DNA of 64,000 nt from Sweltsa coloradensis (GCA_024449915.1 JAMZAV010000778.1:372001-436000), one strand, 5' to 3'. Counted from the stretch's first letter, positions 1-10,719 are shown. A program made the numbers and translations. The notes: generated by a model from the sequence alone, not told the origin.

Positions 1-21
1 CCACGTTTATTCATGGTTCAT

Positions 22-180
22 CTCACCTTGGTGGAGGTGCCAGCTACATATATGAACTCCACCTATGAGCCAGCCCCACCCCCCGCCCCCATGGTCACCA
101 AAACATTAATGATATATCTTCCTTGTTGAAGGTTAATGTCAACAAAAAAGAGGATGTAATCGGGGGTTCAGTTTTCGTCG
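22..180 (+). repeat. Dispersed repeat family W, partial copy
   Basis: It begins with the recurring block ggtggaggtgcc and continues through a C-rich patch and ggtcaccaa to aacaaaaa. The same order of blocks is seen near 30038-30285. Family W recurs at least eight times in the window and has no coding capacity, so it is a non-autonomous repeat of unknown class. The left end may lie outside the window. Confidence 0.5.
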
Positions 181-361
181 CCACACTTAATATATATGAA
201 CAGATATCACAAAGATGGATACAGAAGTATTGCTTCCTAATTTATCGCATAGCGTTAGTTTTTATAAATTCTGTACCCTTTACGACTACCCGATTAACTC
301 CCGATTACCCGATTAAAAGTCTATATTTTAACTGACAATTTTTATTTTTATTATTTATTAT

Positions 362-813
362 TTATTGTTTATCTTTGAACAACAAGAAACGGCGTCGACA
401 CCAATCTACGAAGAAATCTCGTGCCGCGAAGAGCCTTGCTGAAGCACGTGAAACTAACACGGCATATGTGGTTGGTTCTCCCATAAGTGCTCCTTGCACA
501 GGGAAGGGAAATGCCTCACTGGGCAGGTCGTTCCATTGGTGAACAACCCGGAAAGAAAAAGCACGTCGGCCGAGCACTACTTTGGCCGGAGGGGGTTGGA
601 GGCGGGGGTGCCTACTATCGTCGCATCTCAACACGCGACCCTGGATGATGCGCGCGCACACGTCAAAATCAGTGACACCGCTGAGATATCTTTTAAAAAA
701 CACCAGGTCGGTGTACTTTATTACTAGGAAAACGCTCAGTTGGACGCGTTGTTGAGCGAGCACCGGCACGTGCAACACGACCCGAGGACGACATTCCCAT
801 AATGAAACATACC
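362..813 (-). pseudogene. LINE reverse-transcriptase C-terminal fragment
   Basis: The minus strand is open from the left LTR down to a stop at 362. The protein holds a segment reading RRAFSFRVVHQWNDLPSEAF, the pattern typical of the end of CR1/L2/jockey-type LINE ORF2 proteins (F-S-x-R-V-x-x-W-N-x-L-P), preceded by a basic Cys-containing stretch. No RT catalytic motif is left. The frame is cut at 813 by the BEL/Pao LTR, whose target duplication sits exactly there, so the LTR element landed in an older LINE remnant. The 40 residues of open frame inside the LTR (814-853) are chance. Assignment rests on this short pattern and the clade is not resolved. Confidence 0.5.
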
Positions 814-1056
814 TGTTGGAATGTAGACTTAAAGATGAGATGGCAGTGGCCATTCATTATATTTCAAAGGCATTTGTGCGCTTGTTTATTTATTTGGGTA
901 TTCTCAAAAGGCCCTAGTTACGAGCAACTTGATCAAACTAAATTGTAGAGCTTTGTTCCTTTGAATAAAGTACATTTAGTATCAATACTCATCTTAAAAC
1001 TTGTCACAGATCATTTTAGTTATAGAGCTTTAACGGGTAGTTATTGTTTCGTAACA
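814..1056 (+). repeat. Left LTR of BEL/Pao element 1
   Basis: Aligns by eye along its full length with 6343-6592. The differences are mostly single-base deletions in this copy, for example aaagatgag against aaaagatgag and fewer T residues in the T-rich tract. A TTGAATAAAGTA segment supplies a likely polyadenylation signal within the LTR. Confidence 0.95.
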
Positions 1057-1060
1057 TTTT

Positions 1061-1079
1061 TGGTGACCCCGACGTGATT
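1061..1079 (+). promoter_or_regulatory. Primer-binding site, complementary to tRNA-Trp 3' end
   Basis: TGGTGACCCCGACGTGATT lies four bases after the left LTR. Its complement ends in CACGTCGGGGTCA plus CCA, which is the 3' end of the conserved animal tRNA-Trp as I recall it. It would prime minus-strand DNA synthesis. Confidence 0.8.
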
Positions 1080-1080
1080 T

Positions 1081-2376
1081 GTGATAGTGGTTGATATTAT
1101 GGATCGACTCAAGAAGATGCGTACGCCTGTGCGGGCTTCGTTTACCAAGACACTACATGAGGTCAAGCAGGAGCTTGCTGAAGCTTCCCCAGATGAAGAC
1201 ACCTTGTCTCTGAAGTTAGCAAAACTGGAGAAGGTTATGACCGATCTGAGGCAGCGGGACTCTAAATATTTAGAAAGTCTTCTGGATGATGACTGTAGTG
1301 ACGAGGATTATTCCATGGAAAGCGAAGCCATTGAGGGCTATGAAGATCGTCTGGCAGAGGTAAGGAGTAAAGTTGGTAAGCTCTCACTTATGTAAATAGA
1401 GATGTCAGTGTACCAACGTGTGGGGTTGACAGCCGGTCCAATCGGACATTTACTCTACCTAAGATAGAACTTAAGAGTTTGATGGTGAACTGACAGGGTG
1501 GTTGACATTCTGGTCACAGTTTAAGAAAGTGCACGAGGACACCGAGATTCATGATTGTGACAATTTCAGTATTTGGTCCAGTCATGATAAGTGGAACTCG
1601 TGCTAGCGAGCTTGTCGATAGCTACCCTCAGTCAGGTGAAAACTATGCGAGGGTAATAGTTGCACTAAAAGAAAGATTCGGAAAGGAGGATCTCTTAATT
1701 GAAGTTTATGTTAGAGAGCTGCTGAAGTTAGTAATCAGCAACGTCTCTAACAAAGAAACCAACGCTTTCCAGCATCTTTGATAAAATGAAAGGTCAGTTA
1801 AGGGCATTAGATACACTGGGTCTGACTACCGATAAATGTGCTGCAGTACTATTTCCTCTTGTAGAGTCAAGTCTACCTGATGAAACTCTTAGGGCTTGGC
1901 TGAGAAGCTCGTTATCGTCTCGAGGAGCGATACACGGTGGGGCAGGTGAAAATCGCCTATCGTGTCTAATGGAATTCCTCAACAGAGAAGTTGAAGCGAA
2001 GTAAGGATAGATCTAGCCAATCTGAGTTTGACCGGTACATGGAGCTAGAGACATGAAGAAATGGAACAAGACTAAACATGACGTTTATGATCTTGTTGTC
2101 CTACAGCTGCAGGGCTATTTAATGGCGATAGTGTGAAGTGTGTATTTTGCGAGAAACATCACGAAAGTCGTGATTGTGTTCGGGCACAAGACATGTCCAT
2201 CGCCGATAAGAAACACAAACTCACACAGAATAAATGTTGTTTTACTTGTTTCCGCTCTAATCATGTATCCAAGAAATGCAAAGCTGTCATTAGATGTTCT
2301 CTGTGTGCTAAGAAACATTTGGTTTTGATGTGTCCTGAATTGCCTTCTCATAAAAATATGAGAAGTCTCATACCTA
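1081..2376 (+). pseudogene. gag: BEL/Pao gag (broken)
   Basis: The structural protein of element 1, which would package its RNA. It is split over at least four frames: 1099-1395 (acidic, Leu/Lys-rich, helical N-terminus), 1551-1781 and 1786-2004 (the DUF1759-like core, with the typical ALKERFGKEDLL and LPDETLRAWLRS stretches), and 2133-2370 (cysteine/histidine-rich end, C-x2-C spaced knuckles such as CVFCEKHHESRDC and CSLCAKKH). A stop follows residue 104 of the first segment, and frameshifts lie between the others. The domain order and knuckle pattern fit BEL/Pao gag; no intact start-to-end product is possible. Confidence 0.85.
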
Positions 2377-2429
2377 AGTCTACTAGTGTGGAGAAGACAG
2401 TGCAAAGTTCAATGTCAAACCAGATCTGT

Positions 2430-2640
2430 ACAAGTGACATTGTTCTTATGACTCTGTTGGTTGATGTTGTTACTAACGGAGAGTCAAGGACAGTTAGAGC
2501 TCTTATTGATACTGGATCTCAACGCTCGTATGTACTGAAGTCAACAGCAGATCAGCTTGGATTTGTATCTCATGGTAAGGAGAACAATCACACATTCATT
2601 GTTTGGTGGTACCAACACCGAGCCCAAGTCTCATGATAAG
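2430..2640 (+). pseudogene. BEL/Pao aspartic protease (broken)
   Basis: Continues in frame from the zinc-knuckle region. The catalytic box ALIDTGSQRSYV is present at about 2499-2534, with the active-site Asp in DTGS intact. This is the retropepsin-like domain (DUF1758-type) that matures gag-pol. The frame ends at a stop at about 2634, soon after the catalytic box, so the domain is cut short; homologous sequence appears to go on in other frames towards 2900. Confidence 0.8.
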
Positions 2641-2879
2641 TTTCAACTCCAACTCTCGAGCCTGGGAGTTATCTAGTATGGCCTATTTCCATTGATGTCC
2701 TAAGTCAAAGTAAGATTTGCGGGAAAATACCACGAGTTGCTAAAGGAGAATGGATGAATCATTGAGAACTAATCATATTTGGGTTAGTGATATAGGAAAG
2801 GGTAGGCCTAGTGACATTGAATTGTTTACTTGGAGCTGATGTATACGGACAGATACTCCAATGGACGTATATACAAGTT

Positions 2880-3780
2880 GGACAATGGTATGACAGCAGT
2901 AGAAACGGAACTGAGTTGGACGCTGATGGGACGTATTAGAACCCAGGCTGAAGATACAAACGTATCAATGTTTAGTGACATCTATGAAAGTCAGTGATGC
3001 ATCTGTTGCAGAGTTATGGGAGCTAGAATCCATTGTATTAGCGATCCTATAGAGAGAGGGTTACCAAGGAAGAAGCCGCGCGGCTGCAACGAAAGATCAT
3101 TTTCTGAAAACAGTGTCGCGCACAGAAAGGGGAGGTATCTGGTGGCTTTACCCTGGATTGACGGTCACCCCCCTCTACCTACAAATAGGGAATTTGCCGG
3201 AAAAAGGCTTGTTTGTTTGCCTCAAATAATTAAAGAAAGAAGGGAAACTGGAACTTTACGGGAGAATTTTTAAAGACTGGCTTCAAGAAGGGATAATCGG
3301 GAAGTACCTGATGCGGAGATAGAAACAGCACCAAGTCACTATTTGCCTCATCGTCCAGTTTTCAAGCCAGATAGTCTCACAACGCCAGTTCGCCCTGTAT
3401 TTGATGCATCAAGTAAATGCAACAAGTCACCCTCTCCCTAAATGATTGTCTGGAGAAGGATCGAACCTCATAGAGTTGATACCTTCAATGATAACAAGAT
3501 TCCGAGAGAAGAAAATTGGAGTCACTTCAGACATTCGTAAGGCATTTCTCATGATTGAAATACACAAGAAGGACAGAGATTTTCTGCGTTTTTATGGTGG
3601 GAGAGTGATTATGAAGCGCCATTTAAGGTGTTCAGACACAAAAGAGTAGTTTTTGGACTCAACTGTAGTCCATTCTTACTTGGGTAGTGTCATAGATTAT
3701 CACTTGAACAACCAAGTACCTGAAGATAAAAGTCTCATTGCCAAGAAACTTCAAGATTCGCTCTATGTTGACAATTGTGT
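2880..3780 (+). pseudogene. pol: BEL/Pao reverse transcriptase (broken)
   Basis: The 2885-3273 stretch carries the pre-RT linker usual in BEL/Pao (ELSWTLMGRI, then a basic segment, then YLVALPWIDGHPPLP). RT proper follows at about 3280-3780: a VRPVFDASSK block, a SDIRKAFLMIEIHKKDRDFLRF block that holds the first catalytic Asp, and the catalytic box YVDN at 3764-3775. I believe YVDN in place of YVDD occurs in functional BEL relatives, so it is not by itself proof of inactivation. Several stops and frame changes (for example near 3273, 3440 and 3647) break the frame. Confidence 0.88.
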
Positions 3781-4126
3781 GTAACTTCCGTCGATACAGT
3801 AGAAGAAGTTTGCCAATTTCGGGAGGAATCAGTAAACTGTTTGAAGACGCTAAGATGGACCTAAGAATGTGGAAATATTCGAAGATGAAGACTCTTGAAA
3901 TGGAAGACGGCAGAATAACTTTCTGTTTTTGGGGTTGAATTGGGATCGTCATCTGGACAGTTTTTGAGTGTTGATATACCCAGCATCGAATCTGTTCAGG
4001 AAGTGACAAAACGAACAATTTTTATCTATGACTCAAAAGATTTTCGACCCACTAGGAATATGTTGCCCAGTAATAATGCTACCAAACTAATGCTGCAAGA
4101 AATGTGGATTAGTAAGATGGGATGGG

Positions 4127-4760
4127 ATGTACTCCTTGGATGAAGAATCTACAATGAAGTTTCTAAAAATGGCTAAACGAGATTCGATTCTTATCGAATA
4201 TTTAAAATTTCCAAGACACATAGCGAACGTAGGAAGCTATGTGAGTTCACAGTCGTTCCATACGTTTTGTGATGCAAGTGGATATGCATATGCTGCAGTA
4301 GTTTTTTCTCAGAACAGAGTCGTCTGAGGGAGTTACTGTACAACTTATACAAGCTAAATCAAGATAGCCCCGCTGAAGAAATCAACATACCTCGATTGGA
4401 GTTAATGACTGTCTAATTGGAAGTCGCTTATCGGAATCAGTACAGAAATCTTTGCATATAAAGACAAAACTGATTTCCATTTTTGGAGTGATTCAACGAC
4501 AGCGTTAGCATGGATACGGAGGAATGATGAATGGGGCACTTCGTTGGAAATCGGGTAAAAGAGATATGCAATCTCACAAACCGAAAATTGGAGGCATGTA
4601 CCAGGCTCTCTCAATCCTGCTGATCTTCCATCCAGAGGATGCAGCTCACAAGACCTTGTACATTCGAGATGGTGGGAGGGACCGGAGTGGCTCAAAGAAC
4701 ATGCTTCACAATGGCCAGTGGGAGGAAACTAAATTCAACGAGGAATTAGTGTTTCTCTGA
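4127..4760 (+). pseudogene. BEL/Pao RNase H (broken)
   Basis: Read in pieces across frames: HTFCDASGYAYAAVVF at about 4259-4307 (first catalytic Asp), a PRLELMT block near 4390, FWSDSTTALAWI near 4483-4520, and a VPGSLNPADLPSRG-like segment near 4600. These are the ordered conserved blocks of a BEL/Pao RNase H, which removes the RNA strand after first-strand synthesis. Frameshifts separate each block, and a stop follows the first one at 4325. Confidence 0.85.
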
Positions 4761-4774
4761 ACAGAAAAAGAAGT

Positions 4775-6185
4775 ATGAACGCCATGCACGTGACAACCGG
4801 TGAAGACTACCCATGGAACATAACAAGGTTCTCATCATACAATCGGTTAGTGAAGGTCACAGCATGGATGCAGAGATTTATTAACAAGTCTCGCAAGAAG
4901 ATTAGTGCCAAGGGTGCACTGACAGTCGACGAGCTCAACGCAGCAGAAAGAGATCTACTAATCAACATTCAACAGGAATCTTTTCGTTATGAAGGAGAAG
5001 TGGCTTGCGGTCTTCAAGTATTTAAAGGGTAGACGGACTATTACGAGTGAAGACAAGACTCGCTATGAAAGATGATATCATTGATTTCATATTCCCTGTG
5101 CTACTACCGTCCAAACATCTAGTGGTGAATATGATCATCAGAGAAGAACATCTCAAGAACAGTCACGCAGGAGTACAGTTTCTAATGGGAAATTGCGAGA
5201 AAATATTGGATTGTGAAAGCAGACAAACAATAAAAGAATCTGTTTGAAATGTCCAAGATGTAGAAGATTTGCAGCCAAGAATTCAACGACTTACCCAGCT
5301 CCATTACCTCAAGACAGAGTAACCACCGCAGCAGTGTTTCAGATTGTTGGAGTGGACCTAGCTGGCCCAATGTATCTTAAGGATAAGAGTAAAGTTTGGC
5401 TAGTGTTGTTTACATGTGCAGTATACCGAGCTATTCACTTGGAACTTGTAAGCTCACTCAGCACTGAGGCTTTTATTCAGTCAGTAAGAAATTTTGTGGC
5501 TCGCCGAGGAAGGCCCACTACGGTCTATAGCGACAACGCGACCAATTTTGTTGGGTGTGCTAATGCTCTTCAAGAGTTGGACTGGGATAAGGTGAAGAAT
5601 GAATTCGCAGTGGACAAGATTCACTGGAATTCAACCCTCCATCAGCAGCATGGTGGGAGGATGGTGGGAGCGTCTCATTCGCTCAGTAAAAGGAATACTC
5701 AAGCGCGTGCTAGGAAAGTCTTCTTTGAACTACGAAGAGCTTTCTACAGTATTGTGTGATGCTGAGGCAGTCATCAATGGAGACCTCTCACCTACATTAC
5801 AGACAACATAGACGATTTGATACCTTTAACTCCGGCGATGTTTCTGAATGATATTCGCGAACAGAACGTGCCAGATTTAGATATGTTGGAATCTGAAGGT
5901 TTCCAAGCCGTTTCCGTTAAAGACAATTGTCCGTGACCATCTACGAAGCCGATTTAGGAAAGAGTATTTGGGACAACTGGTACAAACGCGGGAAGGCAAG
6001 TGAACGACACAGGAAACTATCAGTCGGCGAGATTGTGCTTGTGGGAGCCGACAATAAAAAGAGACTGACTGGCCAATGGCAAAGTGTTGGATCTTCTACC
6101 CGGCAATGACGGATACGTCAGAGTGGCTCGGGTGAAGACGCAGCATGGAATCTTGGTGCGTCCTATACAACGTTATATCCCCTAG
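4775..6185 (+). pseudogene. BEL/Pao integrase and C-terminal domain (broken)
   Basis: A degraded zinc-binding N-terminus (His at about 5115-5165, then the CPRC pair at about 5248-5260) is followed by the catalytic core. The core has VGVDLAGP with Asp at 5355, a YSDNATNFVG block with Asp at 5532, and GGWWERLIRSVK with Glu at 5668. All three DDE residues survive, but the last lies in a different frame from the second, so there is a frameshift near 5600-5660. After 5815 come the DUF5641-like segments LSVGEIVLVGADNKKRL (about 6024-6075) and a GNDGYVRVARVKT-like stretch (about 6102-6140), the usual C-terminal tail. Confidence 0.88.
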
Positions 6186-6327
6186 AAGTGTCAAATCTTC
6201 CCGACCTACAACGCAGTGAAGATGATGCAATTCGCACACGAGCCGCAAGAGTGATGTCAACATACCCACAGTAGACTGTCATGGTCAAAATATTATTGTT
6301 TCATTTGCTGTCTTATTATGTCAAAAT

Positions 6328-6339
6328 GAAAGGTGGGAG
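6328..6339 (+). promoter_or_regulatory. Polypurine tract of element 1
   Basis: gaaaggtgggag lies three bases before the right LTR, the position expected for the plus-strand primer. Confidence 0.75.
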
Positions 6340-6342
6340 TAA

Positions 6343-6592
6343 TGTTGGAAATGTAGACTTAAAAGATGAGATGGCAGTGGCCATTCATTATATTTCAAAA
6401 GGCATTTGTGCGCTTGTTTTATTTATTTGTGTATTCTCAAAAGTGCCCCTAGTTACGAGCAACTTGATCAAACTAAATTGTAGAGCTTTTTTCCTTTGAA
6501 TAAAGTAAATTTTAGTATCAATATTCATCTTAAAACTTGTCACAGATCATTTTAGTTATAGAGCTTTAACGGGTAGTTATTGTTTCGTAACA
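6343..6592 (+). repeat. Right LTR of BEL/Pao element 1
   Basis: The mate of 814-1056, slightly longer because the left copy has lost single bases. It is followed directly by ATACC, the second half of the target duplication. Confidence 0.95.
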
Positions 6593-6599
6593 ATACCAA

Positions 6600-7460
6600 T
6601 ACCTAAGTCTTTAAGGTCTTGACCGATTTAGCTGAAAATTTGTAAAATAGGAGAGAATGGATAAAATCCAACCGCCATCTAGAACATCATTTCTTTGGGA
6701 AAACTATTTAAACTCTTGATTACTTCTAAGTGGCAGTACATAGTGACCAGAATTCTTGTGCGACTTTTCGTTTGCCATGGTAACGTTACTTTTGTTAAAA
6801 TGTAATTTCTATCTACACTACTTATCGGATCAAAATAAATTAGCATATTCGTGACCGACGAAAATTCTAAATGATTTGGCTATCTCAGATTTTGTCGCCG
6901 TTTAGTTTAAAAAAAAAACTTTAGTTTTAACTTTAATGTAACTTTATAACTTTTTTGAACGATTTTGCCACAAAACTAATGGCATTCATCGGGAACGAAC
7001 TTGCGGATGGTCAAAATTTCAACTCAATCCGAGCCTCCGTTCGACCGCTATCATGAGCCGAAAAAGCTGCGCGACTTTCCATTGCCATGGTAACGGGACT
7101 TTGTTATTATGTAATTTCCATCTACACTACTTATCGGATCAAAATAAAAATAACATATTCGTGATCGGACGGACATTCTAAATGATTTGGCCACCTCAGA
7201 TTTTGTCGCCGTTTAGTTTGAAAAAAAACTTTCGATTAACTTTAATGTAACTTTTTAACTTTTTGAACAATTTTGCCACAAAACTATACAGCAACCCGCC
7301 TAGGTGGTATGTACATGTGTGCAAAATTTCAGGTCAATCAAAGAGAAAGGGTTTGCGACCTGTATCGAAGCAGTAACAGAAAAAAAAAAAAAAAAAAAAA
7401 ACAGACATTCGAGCCATAAGAGTCAAGTGGAGACGCTCGCTTCGCTCGCTCAATAATCGA
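6600..7460. repeat. Anonymous repeat with a ~306-bp internal tandem duplication
   Basis: Two direct copies of a block starting gcgacttt, passing through tgccatggtaacg, tacttatcggatcaaaataaa and tttgtcgccgtttagttt and ending ttgccacaaaacta lie at about 6761-6980 and 7069-7284. After them come an A20 tract (about 7380-7400), acagacattcgagcc, and a terminus cgctcgcttcgctcgctcaat. That end recalls the ends of family R, so the whole may be a relative of it. No coding capacity is seen. Confidence 0.65.
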
Positions 7461-8110
7461 CGTTTTTGCTAAGTCCATTTATTTCTCTTCTGAACTGTAC
7501 TGTATAGTTTCTCATCATATATTAACAAAACAATAACACAACTTGTATGTTACATCCGTGAGACTAGCTCAGTGAGGGTTGTTAGCTAACAACCAACCAA
7601 CCAACCAACACTAACGCCAAGCCAGGGGAAATGCTTCATCATTATATTCATGCAGAGTTGTCAACGCTGTCCGTAAGGAATATGGATGCCCTGGTATTCC
7701 CCATAATCATAACAGATGACCTGCTACGTAGAGAGCGCCACTGTTGCGGTTTATGACTATTATTCCCAGCTGTGATGGACGTTACATTGCACGGAGTGGA
7801 GTTACAGCTCTCTGCCACCCTTGTATGACAAGTACCTAGCCACTCTACAACGGGGTGGGGGGGGGGGGGCTAGGATGGTTGCTGTTTGAATCTGAATACA
7901 TCGAGGTACATGGGGGTAATTGAATAACAAAACTAGAACGGCGATGTTTTAATTATTTAAAATTCAGGGCATAATAAGCTCGATAAAAATGTATGTTTTA
8001 TGGATTATTACTATAACGTTGTATTGATTATATGGGAGCTGTATTTTAATAAACGCACAGATTTTCTGCTTTTTTGCCATATTTTCGTTTTTGAAATAAT
8101 AATACTAACA
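7461..8110. other. Non-coding, no gene recognised
   Basis: AT-rich DNA with the short palindrome ttgttagctaacaa followed by an (ACCA)n run near 7580-7608 and a G13 run at 7857-7869. I see no open frame with coding character. Confidence 0.5.
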
Positions 8111-8114
8111 CAGT

Positions 8115-8480
8115 TTAACCTGTTTTGCAGCGCTCGTCCGAATACGATTATGAATATAATATTTAATACAATTCAGATGTTAAAAAATCCATCCCGATCG
8201 GGGCTCGAACCCGACTCTCCCACTTTTCAGGTAGGCACCTTAGCCAACTAGACTACGAGACGGTAACTATTTAACTTCTGAATTGTAGTTGCATTATAAA
8301 TCTGAATGGATGGAACATAACTTCAACGAATATCTGCAGTTGCCTTTGAACTGACCATACAAACATTATTTATAATGTCATTACCTTACGCAGGTATAAG
8401 TGAGGGTTTATTTCTCGATTCGGTTAGTCGGGAAGTGTTTCCCGATTTACCAAATCGAGAAAGGGATTATGAATATGTCC
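8115..8480 (-). repeat. Repeat family T with tRNA-like core
   Basis: On the minus strand this reads: a hairpin region at about 8425-8470 with ttctcgatt, then tatacctg-like sequence, about 150 bp of spacer, gaagttaaatagtta, the tRNA-like core, and a tail of gaattgtattaaatatt. The same order of blocks occurs on the plus strand at 23867-24145. Shared sequence on both sides of the tRNA-like part shows this is a dispersed element, not a lone tRNA gene. Confidence 0.7.
8189..8263 (-). repeat. tRNA-Phe-like (GAA) sequence inside family T
   Basis: It folds as a 75-nt cloverleaf: acceptor CCGTCTC against GGGATGG with G-U pairs, D-arm box TAGTTGGCTAA, anticodon stem CCTAC/GTGGG with loop CTGAAAA (anticodon GAA), and T-arm TCGGGTTCGAGCCCCGA. 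The A and B boxes of Pol III promoters are present. It could be a tRNA pseudogene or a SINE head. Its repeated context makes an active tRNA-Phe gene unlikely, and the first base C is unusual for tRNA-Phe. Confidence 0.6.
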
Positions 8481-8559
8481 TATAAGGACAAAATAATTGT
8501 TTGACCAAAACCTTAATCGCGACGACACGATAGTGATAATATAGGAAAGTAGCATGTTA

Positions 8560-8645
8560 TAAAATACATTCGTATTTAGAGTACCCACTCAGTCACATAA
8601 TTGATATTCAGTGGGAAAATATGTCGAGGAAATTCCAAAATACCC
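8560..8645 (+). repeat. SINE-like family Z, short copy
   Basis: attcgtatttagagtaccca, then ctcagtcacataattgatat and tcagtggg, matches copies at 47322-47432 and 53738-53865 on the plus strand and 51427-51547 on the minus strand. Confidence 0.6.
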
Positions 8646-8939
8646 CCAAAAGAATGTACTTAATTACTTTTCAAGTTTACCCTCGTTTGGTAACATAATT
8701 ATTGTTTTCAATATAATTTTTTCATTTCAAGTCGGTTTATAGACGATTTTCCTAATCTTGTGTGCAAAGCACTGTGTGAGAATCACTTGAATTGTGATTG
8801 AATGGTTCCAATTACCAATTCGTGAATTTTCGCGATATTTTAGTTGATAACGCAAGCTAGTGGCTAACTTAGCAATTGTGTCTTGAAACGCGAATTAGGT
8901 CATGTGATTTCAAAAATTTTTTTTTGGTTTTGATGGAGG

Positions 8940-9135
8940 TGGTGGGTAGGTAGTCGAAATTAAATCAATCCTGGCTGGTTCATATGGTGCAGGTGCCGGG
9001 TCATAAAACGCGATTGTGGGATCGTAAAAATCGTTCGTACGCGAGAAAGCGCAAAATGTAAAATTTCGTATTTTGGTGGATGTTCCGGGTAGTCGAAATT
9101 AATCCTGGCTGGTACATATAGTGGAGGTAAAAACT
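8940..9135 (+). repeat. Two direct copies of a gtagtcgaaattaa block
   Basis: gtagtcgaaattaaatcaat plus cctggctggttcatat near 8951-8986, and gtagtcgaaattaatcctgg plus ctggtacatat near 9091-9121, are direct repeats about 140 bp apart. Both are followed by a ggtg/gtgg-rich end like that of family W. Confidence 0.6.
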
Positions 9136-10170
9136 GTCAGAACCTTTGTAACTGAAGACTGAAATTGAGCTTAAAATTAAAACTGATTCTCACTCTCACG
9201 TGCTTGTTTTTCTTTTAAATCAATCATAAATTATTGTCCTGGAATTTGTGATACTGATAATTAAAACTATGCCTAGTACACGCTAAATGCCATATCCTCG
9301 TGCGTGTTGAAGACAGTTTGTCTCTCGTGCGTACACAGTCGTGCAGTCTGCCACACATCCGAGTATATGACATTATAGCTGTTAAACAATTTTCGCCCAT
9401 AATACTATACGCGCTATATAGATAGCGTTGGTAATTTTGAACTGGATGTTTAATATATTTTACAGTTCTTACTGCATTTAATATGTTGAGGTAGTTATTA
9501 GCAAAGACTGCATTGTAAAAGAGAAATCCATAAAATTTTATATTAGAATCTTGATTAAAATGCACAACGTGCAGTTCTGAGCTTTATTGTTAATAAACTC
9601 TCATTGAATGCGCCGTAAAACAGCCATAAATTATCATACATGATTGCGAAATATTAACATAGTTTAATACGATCTTTGAAATACATGTTCATCACCTGTT
9701 TAATATCCTCGTCGTTATTTGCAAGAAGGGATTGTGACAAAGTGCAAATGTTCTGTTTTAATACGCACTTAACTTGTAAGACACTTCGTACGATATTCCT
9801 GGGTTGGGGCTTGTTTACCATGTATACCCAGACGGGTCGCTAGTTAACTGTAACGAGGCTAAAATTATCATACTAAAATCATGTTCGTCGAAGAAGAAGA
9901 ATATGATAAGAAGCTAAGATATATATATATAAGAAGCGTCAAATGCTAGTTGCGTTGTGGATGATGAGCGTATGTTGGTCTTTTTCCTTGCATTCATAGA
10001 TTCAAAAATATCGTTATAGTGCGATGTTAATGTGAAATATCTTCGATTGATAAAAGGTTTAAAAGTTCCCTAAAAATATGTCATCAAGATCACAGCAGCC
10101 GCTTGTCTGGTGTAGAGAACGAACAGACAAAAAACATACAAAAGTACAAAACACAACATTATGTTTGTCT
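9136..10170. other. Non-coding, no gene recognised
   Basis: AT-rich DNA with a short (TA)n at about 9921-9930. No coding region or known repeat is recognised. The minus-strand frame at 9224-9565 has no recognisable domain. Confidence 0.4.
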
Positions 10171-10367
10171 TTCTGTATGATCCCTGGGCTGTTTCGTCGT
10201 GTCGATGATGAGGCACTGCTCGACGTTTCGCCACCCATGTTGGTGGCTTCTTCAAGAATGATGTCTTCAAGAATGATCATTCTTGAAGAAGCCACCAACA
10301 TGGGTGGCGAAACGTCGAGCAGTGCCTCATCATCGACACGACGAAACAGCCCAGGGATCATACAGAA
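10171..10367. repeat. Perfect 92-bp inverted repeat with 13-bp loop
   Basis: Arms 10171-10262 and 10276-10367 are exact reverse complements by reading. Each arm holds, in one orientation, cttgaagaagccacc, a short loop, ggtggcgaaacgtc. A CUGANGA-like box, a 6-bp stem, then GAAAC is the layout of a hammerhead ribozyme core, a motif known from Penelope-like elements and retrozymes. Here the box has one extra T, so activity is uncertain. The mirrored peptides on both strands are a by-product of the inverted repeat, not a gene. Confidence 0.9.
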
Positions 10368-10719
10368 GACATCTACGGGTCGTGAAAGCCAACAAAATCT
10401 CACAACATTATGTTATATTGTCCCTTAGAAAGGATGAAAGTTTTATCGTTGTTTGTGTCCGAAAGTTAAGTTTGAGAGTTTTGATATTCATAATCTATGT
10501 GTTTACCGTAAACCAACTACCATATATGACGGAAACCATAACATATAAGACAGTTAAAGCGGCCCGAGCTAACCTTGTGGCCGCTTACGTAATCGTAGAG
10601 ATTTATATTTGAAATAGGGAACAGCGGCCAGATGGTTGCAAGGGTACGACTCTACGATTCTATGCGGGCTACACCACATTCCATAAGGCTTTTCGGAAAA
10701 CGTATGCAAATGTTTGTTC

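Larger units (their letters stand above)
814..6592 (+). mobile_element. BEL/Pao LTR retrotransposon, complete structure but coding-defective
   Basis: The element is bounded by LTRs of 243 and 250 bp that start TGTTGGAA and end CGTAACA. A 5-bp target duplication, ATACC, lies at 809-813 and 6593-6597, the size usual for BEL/Pao. Inside, in order, are a primer-binding site, gag with CCHC-type zinc knuckles, aspartic protease, reverse transcriptase with a YVDN box, RNase H and integrase, then a purine tract and the right LTR. No env-like frame is seen between integrase and the right LTR. The coding region is broken by many frameshifts and stops, so it cannot be autonomous now. Order and motifs identify the superfamily securely; the lineage is not resolved. 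Confidence 0.95.

Noticed and set aside
814..6592. Endogenous retrovirus with envelope
   Set aside because: No env-like frame, signal peptide or membrane anchor lies between integrase and the right LTR; RT and integrase blocks are BEL/Pao type.
8189..8263. Functional tRNA-Phe gene
   Set aside because: The cloverleaf is good, but it sits inside a dispersed repeat with a second diverged copy at 24039-24114, and the C at position 1 is atypical.
10059..10428. Overlapping frames with the same peptide on both strands
   Set aside because: A consequence of the perfect inverted repeat at 10171-10367.
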